Shown piece by piece: positions 1-4,977 of a stretch of 9,110 bases of DNA. The notes beneath the pieces are model-generated. The model saw only the letters and a program-made list of their open reading frames with translations. It searched no databases and had not been told where the DNA came from. This DNA is from an uncultured Oscillospiraceae bacterium. GTDB taxonomy: Bacteria; Bacillota; Clostridia; Oscillospirales; Acutalibacteraceae. The first letter of the stretch is position 1. Each line of letters starts with the position of its first letter. Made by a program: the position numbers and the translations under genes. The stretch covers positions 1 to 9,110 of the forward strand of contig CAJJLZ010000048.1 in NCBI GenBank assembly GCA_905192745.1. The letters are read 5' to 3'.

Positions 1-134
1 GTCTTTGCTCTATCTGTTACCTTTGTCATTGTACTATACACGCCGGGGGTTCCCCGATGCGGCGCAACGTGCCGCATCAGAATTTCCCATTTGTACGTTT
101 TGCTATTTGGCATCTAGTTTTTCGGCAAGCTGAA
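1..134. other. Left window edge; no gene assigned
   Basis: The 76 bases before the SLOG stop codon, and the start of that gene's 3' end, hold no start codon with a ribosome binding site. Two + strand frames are open from base 1, one closing at TAG 115-117 and one at TGA 131-133, just before the + strand terminator at 135-161. Either could be the tail of a + strand gene that begins outside the window. Neither short tail (38 and 43 residues) is recognisable, so no gene is called. A perfect 8-bp hairpin (56-63 with 71-78, 7-nt loop) overlaps the SLOG stop codon and has no T-tract on either side. Confidence 0.3.
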
Positions 135-616
135 CGCGCCTCAATTTGAGGCGCGTTTTTTGCCCCTAAATTGGTAATCGTCAGTTTCCCCCGCCCCTCC
201 CGCGCTCCGGCCTTCTCCAACGTCTTGAAGGCCCCTCCCCAGGAGTGGACAACATAAGCAATTATACAATCTGCCCTTTGCACCATGAGGCGGTTGAGTC
301 TGGAGACAGCAAACCGTCTGGGCCCTTCCTCCATGCCCTCCGGGTAGATAAAACCGTCAAAGCCGTCCATATCCGGCAGGGGCCGTCCCTGTTCCGGGAG
401 ATAGGGTAAAACCAGATACAGGGTCACGCCGGGGTGCCGCTGTTTTGCCTCCTTTACCGCTCTGGCAGCCATACGGTCAAAGCCGCCGTAATTGCCCACC
501 CGGAACTCGGCCACGCCGTACCCGGTAATGTGCCGCTCCACAGCTTCGGCAAGGGCCGGATATACGCTTTCCGGGGCGTCCGAGTGACCCGCGAAAAAAC
601 AGATTTTTCCATCCAT
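77..616 (-). CDS. SLOG-like Rossmann-fold protein (small nucleotide-binding family)
   Basis: This 179-residue protein resembles the single-domain SLOG/DUF1273-type proteins of Firmicutes, which are thought to bind nucleotide-derived ligands; its actual role is unknown. Visible motifs are FFAGHSD (residues 7-13) after the first strand, the glycine-rich GNYGGFD (41-47), the hydrophobic strand LYLVLPYLP (66-74), PPR-like EGPRRFAVSRLN (97-108) and HSWGGA (124-129), which matches the usual second glycine loop. The recognisable domain ends near residue 150 (TITNL). Residues 151-179 look like an extension through non-coding DNA, because they are encoded across the + strand terminator at 135-161. The start at 616 is supported by GGAGGTGAGG upstream on the minus strand. 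The gene is divergent from the HTH gene at 725. Residues 1-54 are duplicated at 996-1153. The family assignment rests on motif recall, not a search. Confidence 0.7.
   Translation of the reverse strand: MDGKICFFAGHSDAPESVYPALAEAVERHITGYGVAEFRVGNYGGFDRMAARAVKEAKQRHPGVTLYLVLPYLPEQGRPLPDMDGFDGFIYPEGMEEGPRRFAVSRLNRLMVQRADCIIAYVVHSWGGAFKTLEKAGAREGRGKLTITNLGAKNAPQIEARSACRKTRCQIAKRTNGKF
135..161 (+). terminator. Intrinsic terminator inside the SLOG 3' end
   Basis: A perfect GC-rich inverted repeat (135-155, 8-10 bp arms around a 1-5 nt loop) is followed by six T residues (156-161) on the + strand. On the minus strand it is followed by only two T residues, so it should stop transcription arriving from the left rather than SLOG transcription. 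It lies within codons 152-161 of the SLOG reading frame, which is unusual and suggests that the SLOG C-terminus is recent read-through. Confidence 0.75.
455..612. repeat. 158-bp direct repeat, copy 1 (SLOG 5' coding region)
   Basis: Bases 455-612 match 996-1153 exactly by eye, at an offset of 541 bases. The repeat covers SLOG codons 2-54. At its left edge the copies part after the shared triplet TAC (455-457 and 996-998). At its right edge they part at 613/1154, just inside the start codon region, so the two copies have different translation starts and promoters. Confidence 0.95.
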
Positions 617-637
617 ACATATTCCACCTCACCTCCC

Positions 638-666
638 AGTATAGAATATTGTACATATATGTGCAA
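638..666 (-). promoter_or_regulatory. SLOG promoter
   Basis: On the minus strand, TTGCAC (661-666) and TATACT (638-643) are separated by exactly 17 bases, which is a good sigma-A-type promoter. Transcription would begin near 631 and leave a short leader holding the ribosome binding site. The -35 box and the whole spacer lie inside the palindrome at 644-671, so a protein bound there would block this promoter. Confidence 0.65.
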
Positions 667-671
667 TATTC
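644..671. promoter_or_regulatory. Palindromic operator between SLOG and HTH gene A
   Basis: This 28-bp near-perfect palindrome has arms GAATATTG and CAATATTC around TACATATATGTG. Only one symmetric pair (652 and 663) is unmatched. It covers the -35 box and spacer of the minus-strand SLOG promoter and the expected -35 position of the + strand HTH promoter, whose -10 is at 690-695. The natural reading is that HTH protein A binds here as a dimer and controls both genes, including its own; that is inference. Confidence 0.6.
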
Positions 672-689
672 AAAATCTTTTGTCCACCC

Positions 690-695
690 TATAAT
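690..695 (+). promoter_or_regulatory. -10 box for HTH gene A
   Basis: A perfect TATAAT lies 29 bases before the HTH start codon. The hexamer 17 bases upstream (667-672, TATTCA) is a poor -35 and falls at the right end of the palindrome, so the promoter is probably weak or dependent on a regulator. Confidence 0.45.
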
Positions 696-724
696 GAAAT
701 TACTTTTTCTGGGGTGGTGGGAAG

Positions 725-919
725 ATGGTGGATTATGGCCCGCTATGGGACACAATGAAGGCAAAGGGCATTACGCAGTATGCTCTCATTCAGGCCGGAG
801 TTGACCGCCGCACCTTGGACTGGCTGAAGAAAAACAAAAACATCACCATGCTGACATTAGAAAAACTCTGTAATATATTAGACTGCTCCCCAAATGATAT
901 TGTACGATTTACAAAATAA
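725..919 (+). CDS. Small HTH regulator A (Cro/CI-like, HTH_26 type)
   Basis: This 64-residue protein is essentially one helix-turn-helix domain of the XRE/Cro type. It has the pattern of short single-domain Firmicute regulators: N-terminal PLWDTMKAKGITQYAL (6-21), recognition-helix region GVDRRTLDWLKKN (25-37), then the hallmark LEKLCNILDCSPNDIV (45-60). There is no extra sensor or oligomerisation domain. The start ATG follows a G-rich stretch (GGGGTGGTGGG) rather than a classic GGAGG. It is divergent from SLOG and separated from it by a palindrome, the usual plan for an autoregulator controlling its neighbour. It shares roughly a third of its residues with HTH protein B at 1249-1458. Family placement is confident; the target is inferred from position. 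Confidence 0.8.
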   Translation: MVDYGPLWDTMKAKGITQYALIQAGVDRRTLDWLKKNKNITMLTLEKLCNILDCSPNDIVRFTK

Positions 920-963
920 GCTCCATGCTTCTATTCTTCATAGAGCACGGGGCGTTGTTTTAT
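920..963 (+). terminator. Terminator A after HTH gene A
   Basis: The hairpin 920-953 is followed by GTTGTTTTAT. Its arms are imperfect: compared with the copy at 1460-1493 there is one G-T wobble and one A-C mismatch. It overlaps the HTH stop codon end. The whole segment 921-998 is a diverged copy of 1461-1538. Confidence 0.6.
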
Positions 964-998
964 CTGTTTTCTTTCCGGCGGGCGGGGGAAATCAATAC
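921..998. repeat. 78-bp terminator/tail repeat, copy 1
   Basis: Bases 921-998 align without gaps to 1461-1538 with 6 mismatches counted by eye (about 92% identity). The repeat contains the terminator, a conserved CCGGCGGGCGGGG block and the end AATCAATAC. In copy 2 those last bases include the stop codon and last codon of the glycyl radical enzyme gene. In copy 1 they run straight into the duplicated SLOG fragment, sharing the triplet TAC. Confidence 0.9.
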
Positions 999-1160
999 CG
1001 CTCTGGCAGCCATACGGTCAAAGCCGCCGTAATTGCCCACCCGGAACTCGGCCACGCCGTACCCGGTAATGTGCCGCTCCACAGCTTCGGCAAGGGCCGG
1101 ATATACGCTTTCCGGGGCGTCCGAGTGACCCGCGAAAAAACAGATTTTTCCATTCCCCAT
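960..1160 (-). pseudogene. Truncated second copy of the SLOG gene
   Basis: This frame encodes MGNGKICFFAGHSD and continues identically to the full SLOG protein to residue 54 (RMAARAV). It then runs into about a dozen unrelated residues (LISPARRKENR) encoded by the terminator tail. It therefore keeps the first Rossmann motif and the GNYGGFD loop but lacks the HSWGGA half of the fold and is very unlikely to be a working SLOG enzyme. It still has an ATG (1158-1160) with GAGGGG upstream and a good promoter, so a short peptide could be made. A TTG start three bases earlier is possible. It is divergent from HTH gene B, mirroring the intact pair on its left. Confidence 0.8.
996..1153. repeat. 158-bp direct repeat, copy 2 (SLOG fragment)
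   Basis: This is an exact copy of 455-612. Perfect identity next to non-alignable operator and HTH sequence implies either very recent transfer of this segment or ongoing gene conversion limited to it. Confidence 0.95.
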
Positions 1161-1178
1161 CAATACCTACCCCTCGGG

Positions 1179-1224
1179 TATGGCTAAATAATAGCCATAT
1201 TATATGGCCATTATATCAGCCATA
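1179..1224. promoter_or_regulatory. Two tandem operators of module B
   Basis: The hexamer TATGGC and its complement GCCATA alternate four times, at 1179-1184, 1194-1199, 1203-1208 and 1219-1224. They form two inverted repeats of 21 and 22 bp (spacers of 9 and 10 bases). The second covers the -10 box of the minus-strand promoter at 1210-1238. The motif is quite different from the palindrome of module A, as expected if HTH proteins A and B have different specificities. Binding by HTH protein B is inferred. Confidence 0.6.
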
Positions 1225-1238
1225 ATAGATCCTGTAAA
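1210..1238 (-). promoter_or_regulatory. Promoter of the truncated SLOG copy
   Basis: On the minus strand, TTTACA (1233-1238) and TATAAT (1210-1215) are 17 bases apart. The promoter is unrelated in sequence to the one serving the intact SLOG gene but sits in the same relative place. Its -10 box lies inside the second TATGGC/GCCATA operator. No equally clear + strand promoter for HTH gene B was found; CATAAT at 1221-1226 is a candidate -10. Confidence 0.55.
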
Positions 1239-1248
1239 GGGGGGCTGT

Positions 1249-1458
1249 ATGGTGATATGTTATGCTCCATTGTGGAGGACAATGGCAGAGAAAAAGGCAA
1301 CGACCTACACCCTGCGGGTCAAATACGGCATGAGCCACGCGACTGTCCAGCGGCTTCAAAAGGATATGCCGGTATCGACTCATACGTTAAATACCTTATG
1401 TGAGATTTTTGATTGCCGTTTGGAAGATATAGCCGAATATGTCCCGGACAAAAAGTAA
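1249..1458 (+). CDS. Small HTH regulator B (Cro/CI-like, paralogue of A)
   Basis: This 69-residue single-domain helix-turn-helix protein belongs to the same family as HTH protein A. Shared landmarks are the PLWxTM opening (residues 7-12), a central T-Y-x-L (18-21), a turn around GMSHATVQRL (27-36), and the C-terminal TLNTLCEIFDCRLEDIAEY (46-64). Only about a third of residues match A, mostly structural ones, and the recognition-helix positions differ. The start at 1249 is chosen because AAAGGGGGG lies 4-5 bases upstream; an ATG at 1204 in the same frame sits within the operator and has no such site. It is divergent from the truncated SLOG copy and is followed directly by terminator B. Confidence 0.8.
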   Translation: MVICYAPLWRTMAEKKATTYTLRVKYGMSHATVQRLQKDMPVSTHTLNTLCEIFDCRLEDIAEYVPDKK

Positions 1459-1459
1459 C

Positions 1460-1503
1460 GCCCCATGCTTCTATTCTTCGTAGAGCATGGGGCGTTGTTT
1501 TAT
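1460..1503. terminator. Terminator B, probably bidirectional
   Basis: A perfect 10-bp arm pair (GCCCCATGCT with AGCATGGGGC) plus a CTA/TAG extension forms a hairpin at 1460-1493. GTTGTTTTAT follows on the + strand, and GTTACTTTTTG on the minus strand. It can end HTH gene B from the left and the glycyl radical enzyme gene (stop at 1532) from the right. Confidence 0.75.
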
Positions 1504-1538
1504 CTGTTTCTTTTCCGGCGGGCGGGGAAAATCAATAC
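1461..1538. repeat. 78-bp terminator/tail repeat, copy 2
   Basis: This is the counterpart of 921-998 and overlaps the last codon and stop of the glycyl radical enzyme gene. Because it adjoins that gene in natural order, it is probably the original and 921-998 the displaced copy. Confidence 0.85.
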
Positions 1539-3781
1539 AGCGTCCGGCTGGCGATTTCCCTCTGCACATCGGGCGCCAGAGTGACGAAACGGGCGCTGAA
1601 GCCGCCGACCCGGACCATGATATGCCCGTATTTCTCCGGATGGATCATGGCCTGCTCGAGATCGTCCCTGCTGACCACGGTAATCATCGCCTGCGCGCCG
1701 CCGTTGTCGAAGTAGGTATTCAGAAGGCTTTCCAGAATGTCCCGATGGTTGTTGAACAGGTCCTTGCTGAATTTCATATTCTGCACCGCGCCGGCGTGAT
1801 GGTTCACATCCAGCTTGACCAGAGAGTTCAGCATCGCGGTCACGCCGTTTTTGTCGGTGCCGCCATAGGGGTTGTTTCCATTGGCCATCGGCTCTCTGGC
1901 CAGCCGGCCGTCCGGGGATGCGCCGGTGAACCGGCCGAGAACGGTGTTTGCCTCGTTATTGATAATGACGATCAGATAGGAATGCAGGCTGGTGCGCTCC
2001 CGCTGGTTCCGCACGGTATCGCAAAGCCAGTTGTGGAATTCCTGAGAAAAGCGATCGACGCCGGGCAGATCGTTGCCGTATTTTTCCGCGTCCAGCAGGA
2101 GCTTCCGCTCCCTTTCGTACCCCTCAAAATTGGCCTTCATCGCCTTCAGCAGGGTTGCGCGGTCGATCAGCCCCTGCTCATACACCACCGTCTTGATCGC
2201 ATAAAGGCTGTTGGCGGTGTTGACGTTGCCGTAGGTTTCCAGCGTGCCGCCGAGGTATTTTGCCCCGCCGTTCAGAAGGGCCTTGCCCCGCTCCATGCAG
2301 TCGTCGAACAGCATGCTCATGTACAGATACGGGCCGGCGGCCGCCACCATTTCGTATTCGAGCTGCTCCTGCTGGGCGAGAATCTCGATATAATAGGTCA
2401 GCTGCTTTTTGTACGCGGCATACAGCTCGCCGAAGGTTTCAAAATCCTCCAGCCCGCCGAGCTTCAGGCCCATGTCCTTGTCATACAGCATATCGCGGCC
2501 GTTGTACAGGGTGGCCTCCAGCGCCTTGAGGAGGTTGATGATGCCGTTCGGGGAACCGATGCTCCTGTGGTTGAGCACATACTCCCCGCAGCCGAACATC
2601 ATGTAATCCTCGGCCTCTTCCCGGGAAACCTCGAACGCCTTCTCCACAGCGGGGATGTTCACGTCGTCGTTATACAGCATGGGGAAGGTGCGCCCTTCGC
2701 CGATGCAGGTCAGCGCCTTATCCATCAGTTCGGGATTCTGTCCCTTATAAAAGCGCAGGGAAAGCTGGGGTTCGATCTCGATCACGGTGCGGGAGGCTTC
2801 GATCGCCAGCAGGGCGAATCGATCCGCGTTCGCCTCGTTCCGGCGGCCGCGGCCGCCGATCACCACGCGGGAATGGAATACCGTGACCCGGGAAGCCATC
2901 AGCCGCCAGAGAGACTGGGTATAGGACAGCGCTTCCTCCTCCGTAATCCGCCCGGCGGCCAGGTCGTTTGCATAGAAATCGCCCAGATACACGTCCATCC
3001 GGCCGTAGTTCAGCACCCCGCTGATGAGGGAATACAGCCAAGCGAGCTGCATTGCCTCGACAAAAGTGGAAGGCGCCTTATGGGCGACGGCTTCGAGCGC
3101 CCCGGCAATTTTCAGCCGCTGCTCCCGCCGCGCGGGGGACGCGCCAAAGGTCCGGGCGGCGGCGCGGGCTTCCTCCGCATACCGCAGGCAGACGGCGGAC
3201 AGAGTATCGACGGCCATGGCCATCCCCTCGTACAGGGAAACGTCGCCGCCCTCCTTCTCCGCCTTTGCCTGATACCGCAGCGCTTCCGCCTTCAGCCCGT
3301 CCAGACCAAGCCGCATCAGCTTATCGTAATCCATATAGGCGTCCACAATCCGGTAGAGGGGGAAGGCCACCTCGCTGTGCTCCCAATAGATATCCTCCGG
3401 CAGGGCCTGTTTCATGTATTCGGGGAAGCGGGCGCGGGTCTTGCGGCGGGTTTCCTCCCCTTTCCAAAATTCCAGCGCGTCCCGGATATCCTGCTTCTGC
3501 GCATCGGTATACGCGTCGCTGTGAAGCAGCGCGTCGATCCGCTGCGGGTCGTAGAAGTAGCTCACACTCCGGCCGAGCAGCGGCTCGGAGCAGTAGCCGA
3601 CCTCCGCAATTAGGAACCGGCCGGCGAGCAGATCGTCCTCCCGCATCGGCTGGAACCAGTAGCGGGTCTGCACCTCCACGCATTTGGCCTCCCGGATCGC
3701 GGTGGGCGCATCCTTATATTTTTTATAGGTATCGGTGAATTCCATGATGTATTCGTAGGCATTCAAGCGGTTGTTCGCCAT
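1532..3781 (-). CDS. Glycyl radical enzyme, pyruvate formate-lyase superfamily, Cys-x-Glu type
   Basis: This 749-residue protein has the full length of the glycyl radical family and both hallmark sites. The C-terminal radical loop RVGGFSARF places the radical glycine at Gly727. The mid-protein active-site cysteine is in MFGCGEY (Cys398). True pyruvate formate-lyase has adjacent Cys-Cys, whereas Cys-x-Glu (Cys398, Glu400) is the pattern of eliminases and decarboxylases such as glycerol dehydratase. Here the sequence is CGEY rather than the common CVEP, so the substrate cannot be named. It acts in the cytoplasm under anaerobic conditions and needs a radical SAM activating enzyme, which is absent from the window. 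The start ATG follows AAAGGGG. The gene is monocistronic, with its own promoter (3857-3885) and terminator (1460-1503). Automated annotation would probably call it formate C-acetyltransferase; I think that is wrong. Confidence 0.9.
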   Translation of the reverse strand: MANNRLNAYEYIMEFTDTYKKYKDAPTAIREAKCVEVQTRYWFQPMREDDLLAGRFLIAEVGYCSEPLLGRSVSYFYDPQRIDALLHSDAYTDAQKQDIRDALEFWKGEETRRKTRARFPEYMKQALPEDIYWEHSEVAFPLYRIVDAYMDYDKLMRLGLDGLKAEALRYQAKAEKEGGDVSLYEGMAMAVDTLSAVCLRYAEEARAAARTFGASPARREQRLKIAGALEAVAHKAPSTFVEAMQLAWLYSLISGVLNYGRMDVYLGDFYANDLAAGRITEEEALSYTQSLWRLMASRVTVFHSRVVIGGRGRRNEANADRFALLAIEASRTVIEIEPQLSLRFYKGQNPELMDKALTCIGEGRTFPMLYNDDVNIPAVEKAFEVSREEAEDYMMFGCGEYVLNHRSIGSPNGIINLLKALEATLYNGRDMLYDKDMGLKLGGLEDFETFGELYAAYKKQLTYYIEILAQQEQLEYEMVAAAGPYLYMSMLFDDCMERGKALLNGGAKYLGGTLETYGNVNTANSLYAIKTVVYEQGLIDRATLLKAMKANFEGYERERKLLLDAEKYGNDLPGVDRFSQEFHNWLCDTVRNQRERTSLHSYLIVIINNEANTVLGRFTGASPDGRLAREPMANGNNPYGGTDKNGVTAMLNSLVKLDVNHHAGAVQNMKFSKDLFNNHRDILESLLNTYFDNGGAQAMITVVSRDDLEQAMIHPEKYGHIMVRVGGFSARFVTLAPDVQREIASRTLY

Positions 3782-3799
3782 AACAAAAGCCCCTTTCCG

Positions 3800-3816
3800 C
3801 CGGCCATGGCGGCCGG
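3800..3816. promoter_or_regulatory. GC-rich hairpin in the leader of the glycyl radical enzyme gene
   Basis: CCGGCC and GGCCGG around a 5-base loop form a stable stem just upstream of the AAAGGGG ribosome binding site. It could affect translation or mRNA stability; no function is shown. Confidence 0.35.
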
Positions 3817-3829
3817 ATGAATCGTTCGA

Positions 3830-3847
3830 TGAGAAAACGATTTCTCA
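3830..3847. promoter_or_regulatory. LacI/CcpA-type operator at the glycyl radical enzyme start site
   Basis: An 18-bp palindrome, TGAGAAAACGATTTCTCA, has a central CG and one unmatched central pair. This symmetric A-rich/CG/T-rich form is typical of LacI-family operators. It also fits a catabolite-response (cre) consensus at 12 of 14 positions, failing at the two outer ones. It lies just downstream of the -10 box, where a bound repressor would block initiation. No LacI-family gene is in the window. Confidence 0.5.
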
Positions 3848-3856
3848 CTCACCCTC

Positions 3857-3885
3857 ATTATACGCAGGCGGGATGGAAAAATCAA
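3857..3885 (-). promoter_or_regulatory. Promoter of the glycyl radical enzyme gene
   Basis: On the minus strand, TTGATT (3880-3885) and a perfect TATAAT (3857-3862) are 17 bases apart. Transcription would start near 3850, giving a leader of about 70 bases that carries the palindrome and the GC-rich hairpin. Confidence 0.75.
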
Positions 3886-3930
3886 GAGGGTTTTCGCCAC
3901 GGAAAACACGAAATTGATAACGCATACAGG

Positions 3931-3970
3931 AAAAGGAGGGAACCGCGGCATACGACGACCGCGGTTCCCT
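3931..3970 (-). terminator. Terminator of the membrane-protein operon
   Basis: Perfect 12-bp arms (3937-3948 with 3959-3970) around a 10-base loop are followed on the minus strand by CCTTTTCC. It lies 60 bases past the stop codon of the 146-residue membrane protein. Confidence 0.75.
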
Positions 3971-4030
3971 CCGGGGCCGCCGCCTGCGGCCCGTCGTATT
4001 TTCGTCTGGTTCGTTCGTTTTCCGGGACGC

Positions 4031-4471
4031 CTATCCGGCCGGCCACAGCATGGACGCGGCCCCGGGATCGCTCCCTCTGTTTCCCCAGTCCAGCAGAAGC
4101 AGCGCCAGAACGGCCAGAAGGAAAAGCGCCGGGATGACCAAAAACGGCCGGATAATTTTTTTATACCTTTTCCAATACCCCAGCAGACCGATCAGCGAAA
4201 GCAAAGCCAACAGGAACGCGGGGATCACCGGCAGAAGCGGGAAGACCCGGAGCCAACAGGGAATACTGACCAGCGAGGCGGCGCCGGCGATCAGCGAGAT
4301 GACAAAAGCCACACGGGACGCGTTCCGGGAAAACCGTCCGCACAGGCTGTGCATCTCAATGACATAGCGAAGCAGGAACCCCGACAGCCCCGTCAATAAT
4401 GGGAAGCCGACCCAGAGAAGGACGACAAAGGCGGTGAAAAAAGGGTTGGGTTCAAGAGAAGTAATCGCCAT
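4031..4471 (-). CDS. Uncharacterised four-helix membrane protein
   Basis: I do not recognise this 146-residue protein. It is strongly hydrophobic, with four likely membrane segments at roughly residues 11-36, 52-70, 75-97 and 108-126. A basic, Cys-containing loop (HSLCGRFSRNASR, about 41-53) and a lysine-rich loop (YWKRYKKIIR, about 99-108) would both face the cytoplasm by the positive-inside rule. It ends in a short glycine-rich tail. There is no lipobox, enzyme motif or signal cleavage site. The start ATG follows AAAGGGAGA. It lies 139 bases downstream of the frameshifted small membrane protein with no terminator between them, so the two probably share the promoter at 4876-4904. A role in transport, sensing or envelope function cannot be chosen from sequence alone. 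Confidence 0.7.
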   Translation of the reverse strand: MAITSLEPNPFFTAFVVLLWVGFPLLTGLSGFLLRYVIEMHSLCGRFSRNASRVAFVISLIAGAASLVSIPCWLRVFPLLPVIPAFLLALLSLIGLLGYWKRYKKIIRPFLVIPALFLLAVLALLLLDWGNRGSDPGAASMLWPAG

Positions 4472-4610
4472 AGCGTTCTCTCCCTTTGATGATAATCCAT
4501 TCTATCAACCAAATGGAATCCGGTCGGGAATGGGCGGGCGTCCCCTCCGTCCGGAAACGCTCCTCCCAGCCGAAGGGGCGCGGTACTCTGGGCAATAGGG
4601 ATTCCCTGCA

Positions 4611-4827
4611 TCACTGAAAAGAAAGACAATGGGTTACGAGAACCGCGGTCAACGCCCCCAGTAAAAAAAGGCCGAGAAAAAGCAATAAAACCGTTTTGCC
4701 GAGTCTGTTGATCTTAACATGACAGACATTTGCAATCCATAGAACGGCGAGCAATAGCAAGGAATACGAGAAAAAACAGCAGCAGAGGGACCAACACGGC
4801 GCCGAAAATGAGGACGCATTTTTTCAT
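4611..4827 (-). pseudogene. Two-helix small membrane protein with a frameshift at a T6 run
   Basis: From ATG 4825-4827, behind a strong AAAGGAGG site, the reading frame gives MKKCVLIFGAVLVPLLLFF and then stops early at 4714, for a 37-residue product. Dropping one base in the T6 run (4771-4776 on the + strand as A6) moves to a frame that continues SYSLLLLAVLWIANVC, a basic loop HVKINRLGK and a second helix TVLLLFLGLFLLGALTAVLV, ending at TGA 4611-4613. The rebuilt product is 71 residues with two clean membrane helices. That is far more sensible than the open frames around it. The break may be a real mutation, a slippage-prone site or a one-base sequence error. It leads the operon with the 146-residue membrane protein. 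Function is unknown. Confidence 0.6.
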
Positions 4828-4875
4828 AAAGCCCTATTCCTCCTTTTTTAAACAACCCCCTCTTTCTTTGGTTAT

Positions 4876-4904
4876 ACAATAACTTTAATCGGGATAAATG
4901 TCAA
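4876..4904 (-). promoter_or_regulatory. Promoter of the membrane-protein operon
   Basis: On the minus strand, a perfect TTGACA (4899-4904) and TATTGT (4876-4881) are 17 bases apart, about 48 bases before the start codon of the small membrane protein. Confidence 0.65.
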
Positions 4905-4930
4905 TATATTTTGTGACAAAAGCACATGGC

Positions 4931-4967
4931 AAAACCGCCCGCGGGCAAAATGTCCGCGGGCGGTTTC
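4931..4967 (-). terminator. xylB terminator
   Basis: Perfect 13-bp GC-rich arms (4932-4944 with 4954-4966) enclose a 9-base loop. They lie 12 bases past the xylB stop codon and end in TTTT on the minus strand. The stem is very stable, so it should isolate xylB from the operon beyond it. Confidence 0.8.
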
Positions 4968-4977
4968 CGGTTTTCTT

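Noticed and set aside
434..694. + strand frame over the SLOG gene, and a similar one at 894-1187
   Set aside because: Both are antisense shadows and look alike only because the 158-bp repeat lies under them.
1..1538. CRISPR array or phage attachment site at the repeat region
   Set aside because: There are only two copies of each repeat, they are long and coding, and no short regularly spaced repeats or integrase gene are present.
1487..3613. Very long + strand open frame of 708 codons
   Set aside because: It is antisense to the glycyl radical enzyme, which has both catalytic motifs. High GC and codon bias make long shadow frames, and the translation is His/Val/Gln-rich with no domain.
4649..4879. 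Minus-strand frame of 76 codons
   Set aside because: It starts within the -10 region of the promoter and crosses the small membrane protein in the wrong frame; the frame from ATG 4825-4827 has the strong ribosome binding site.
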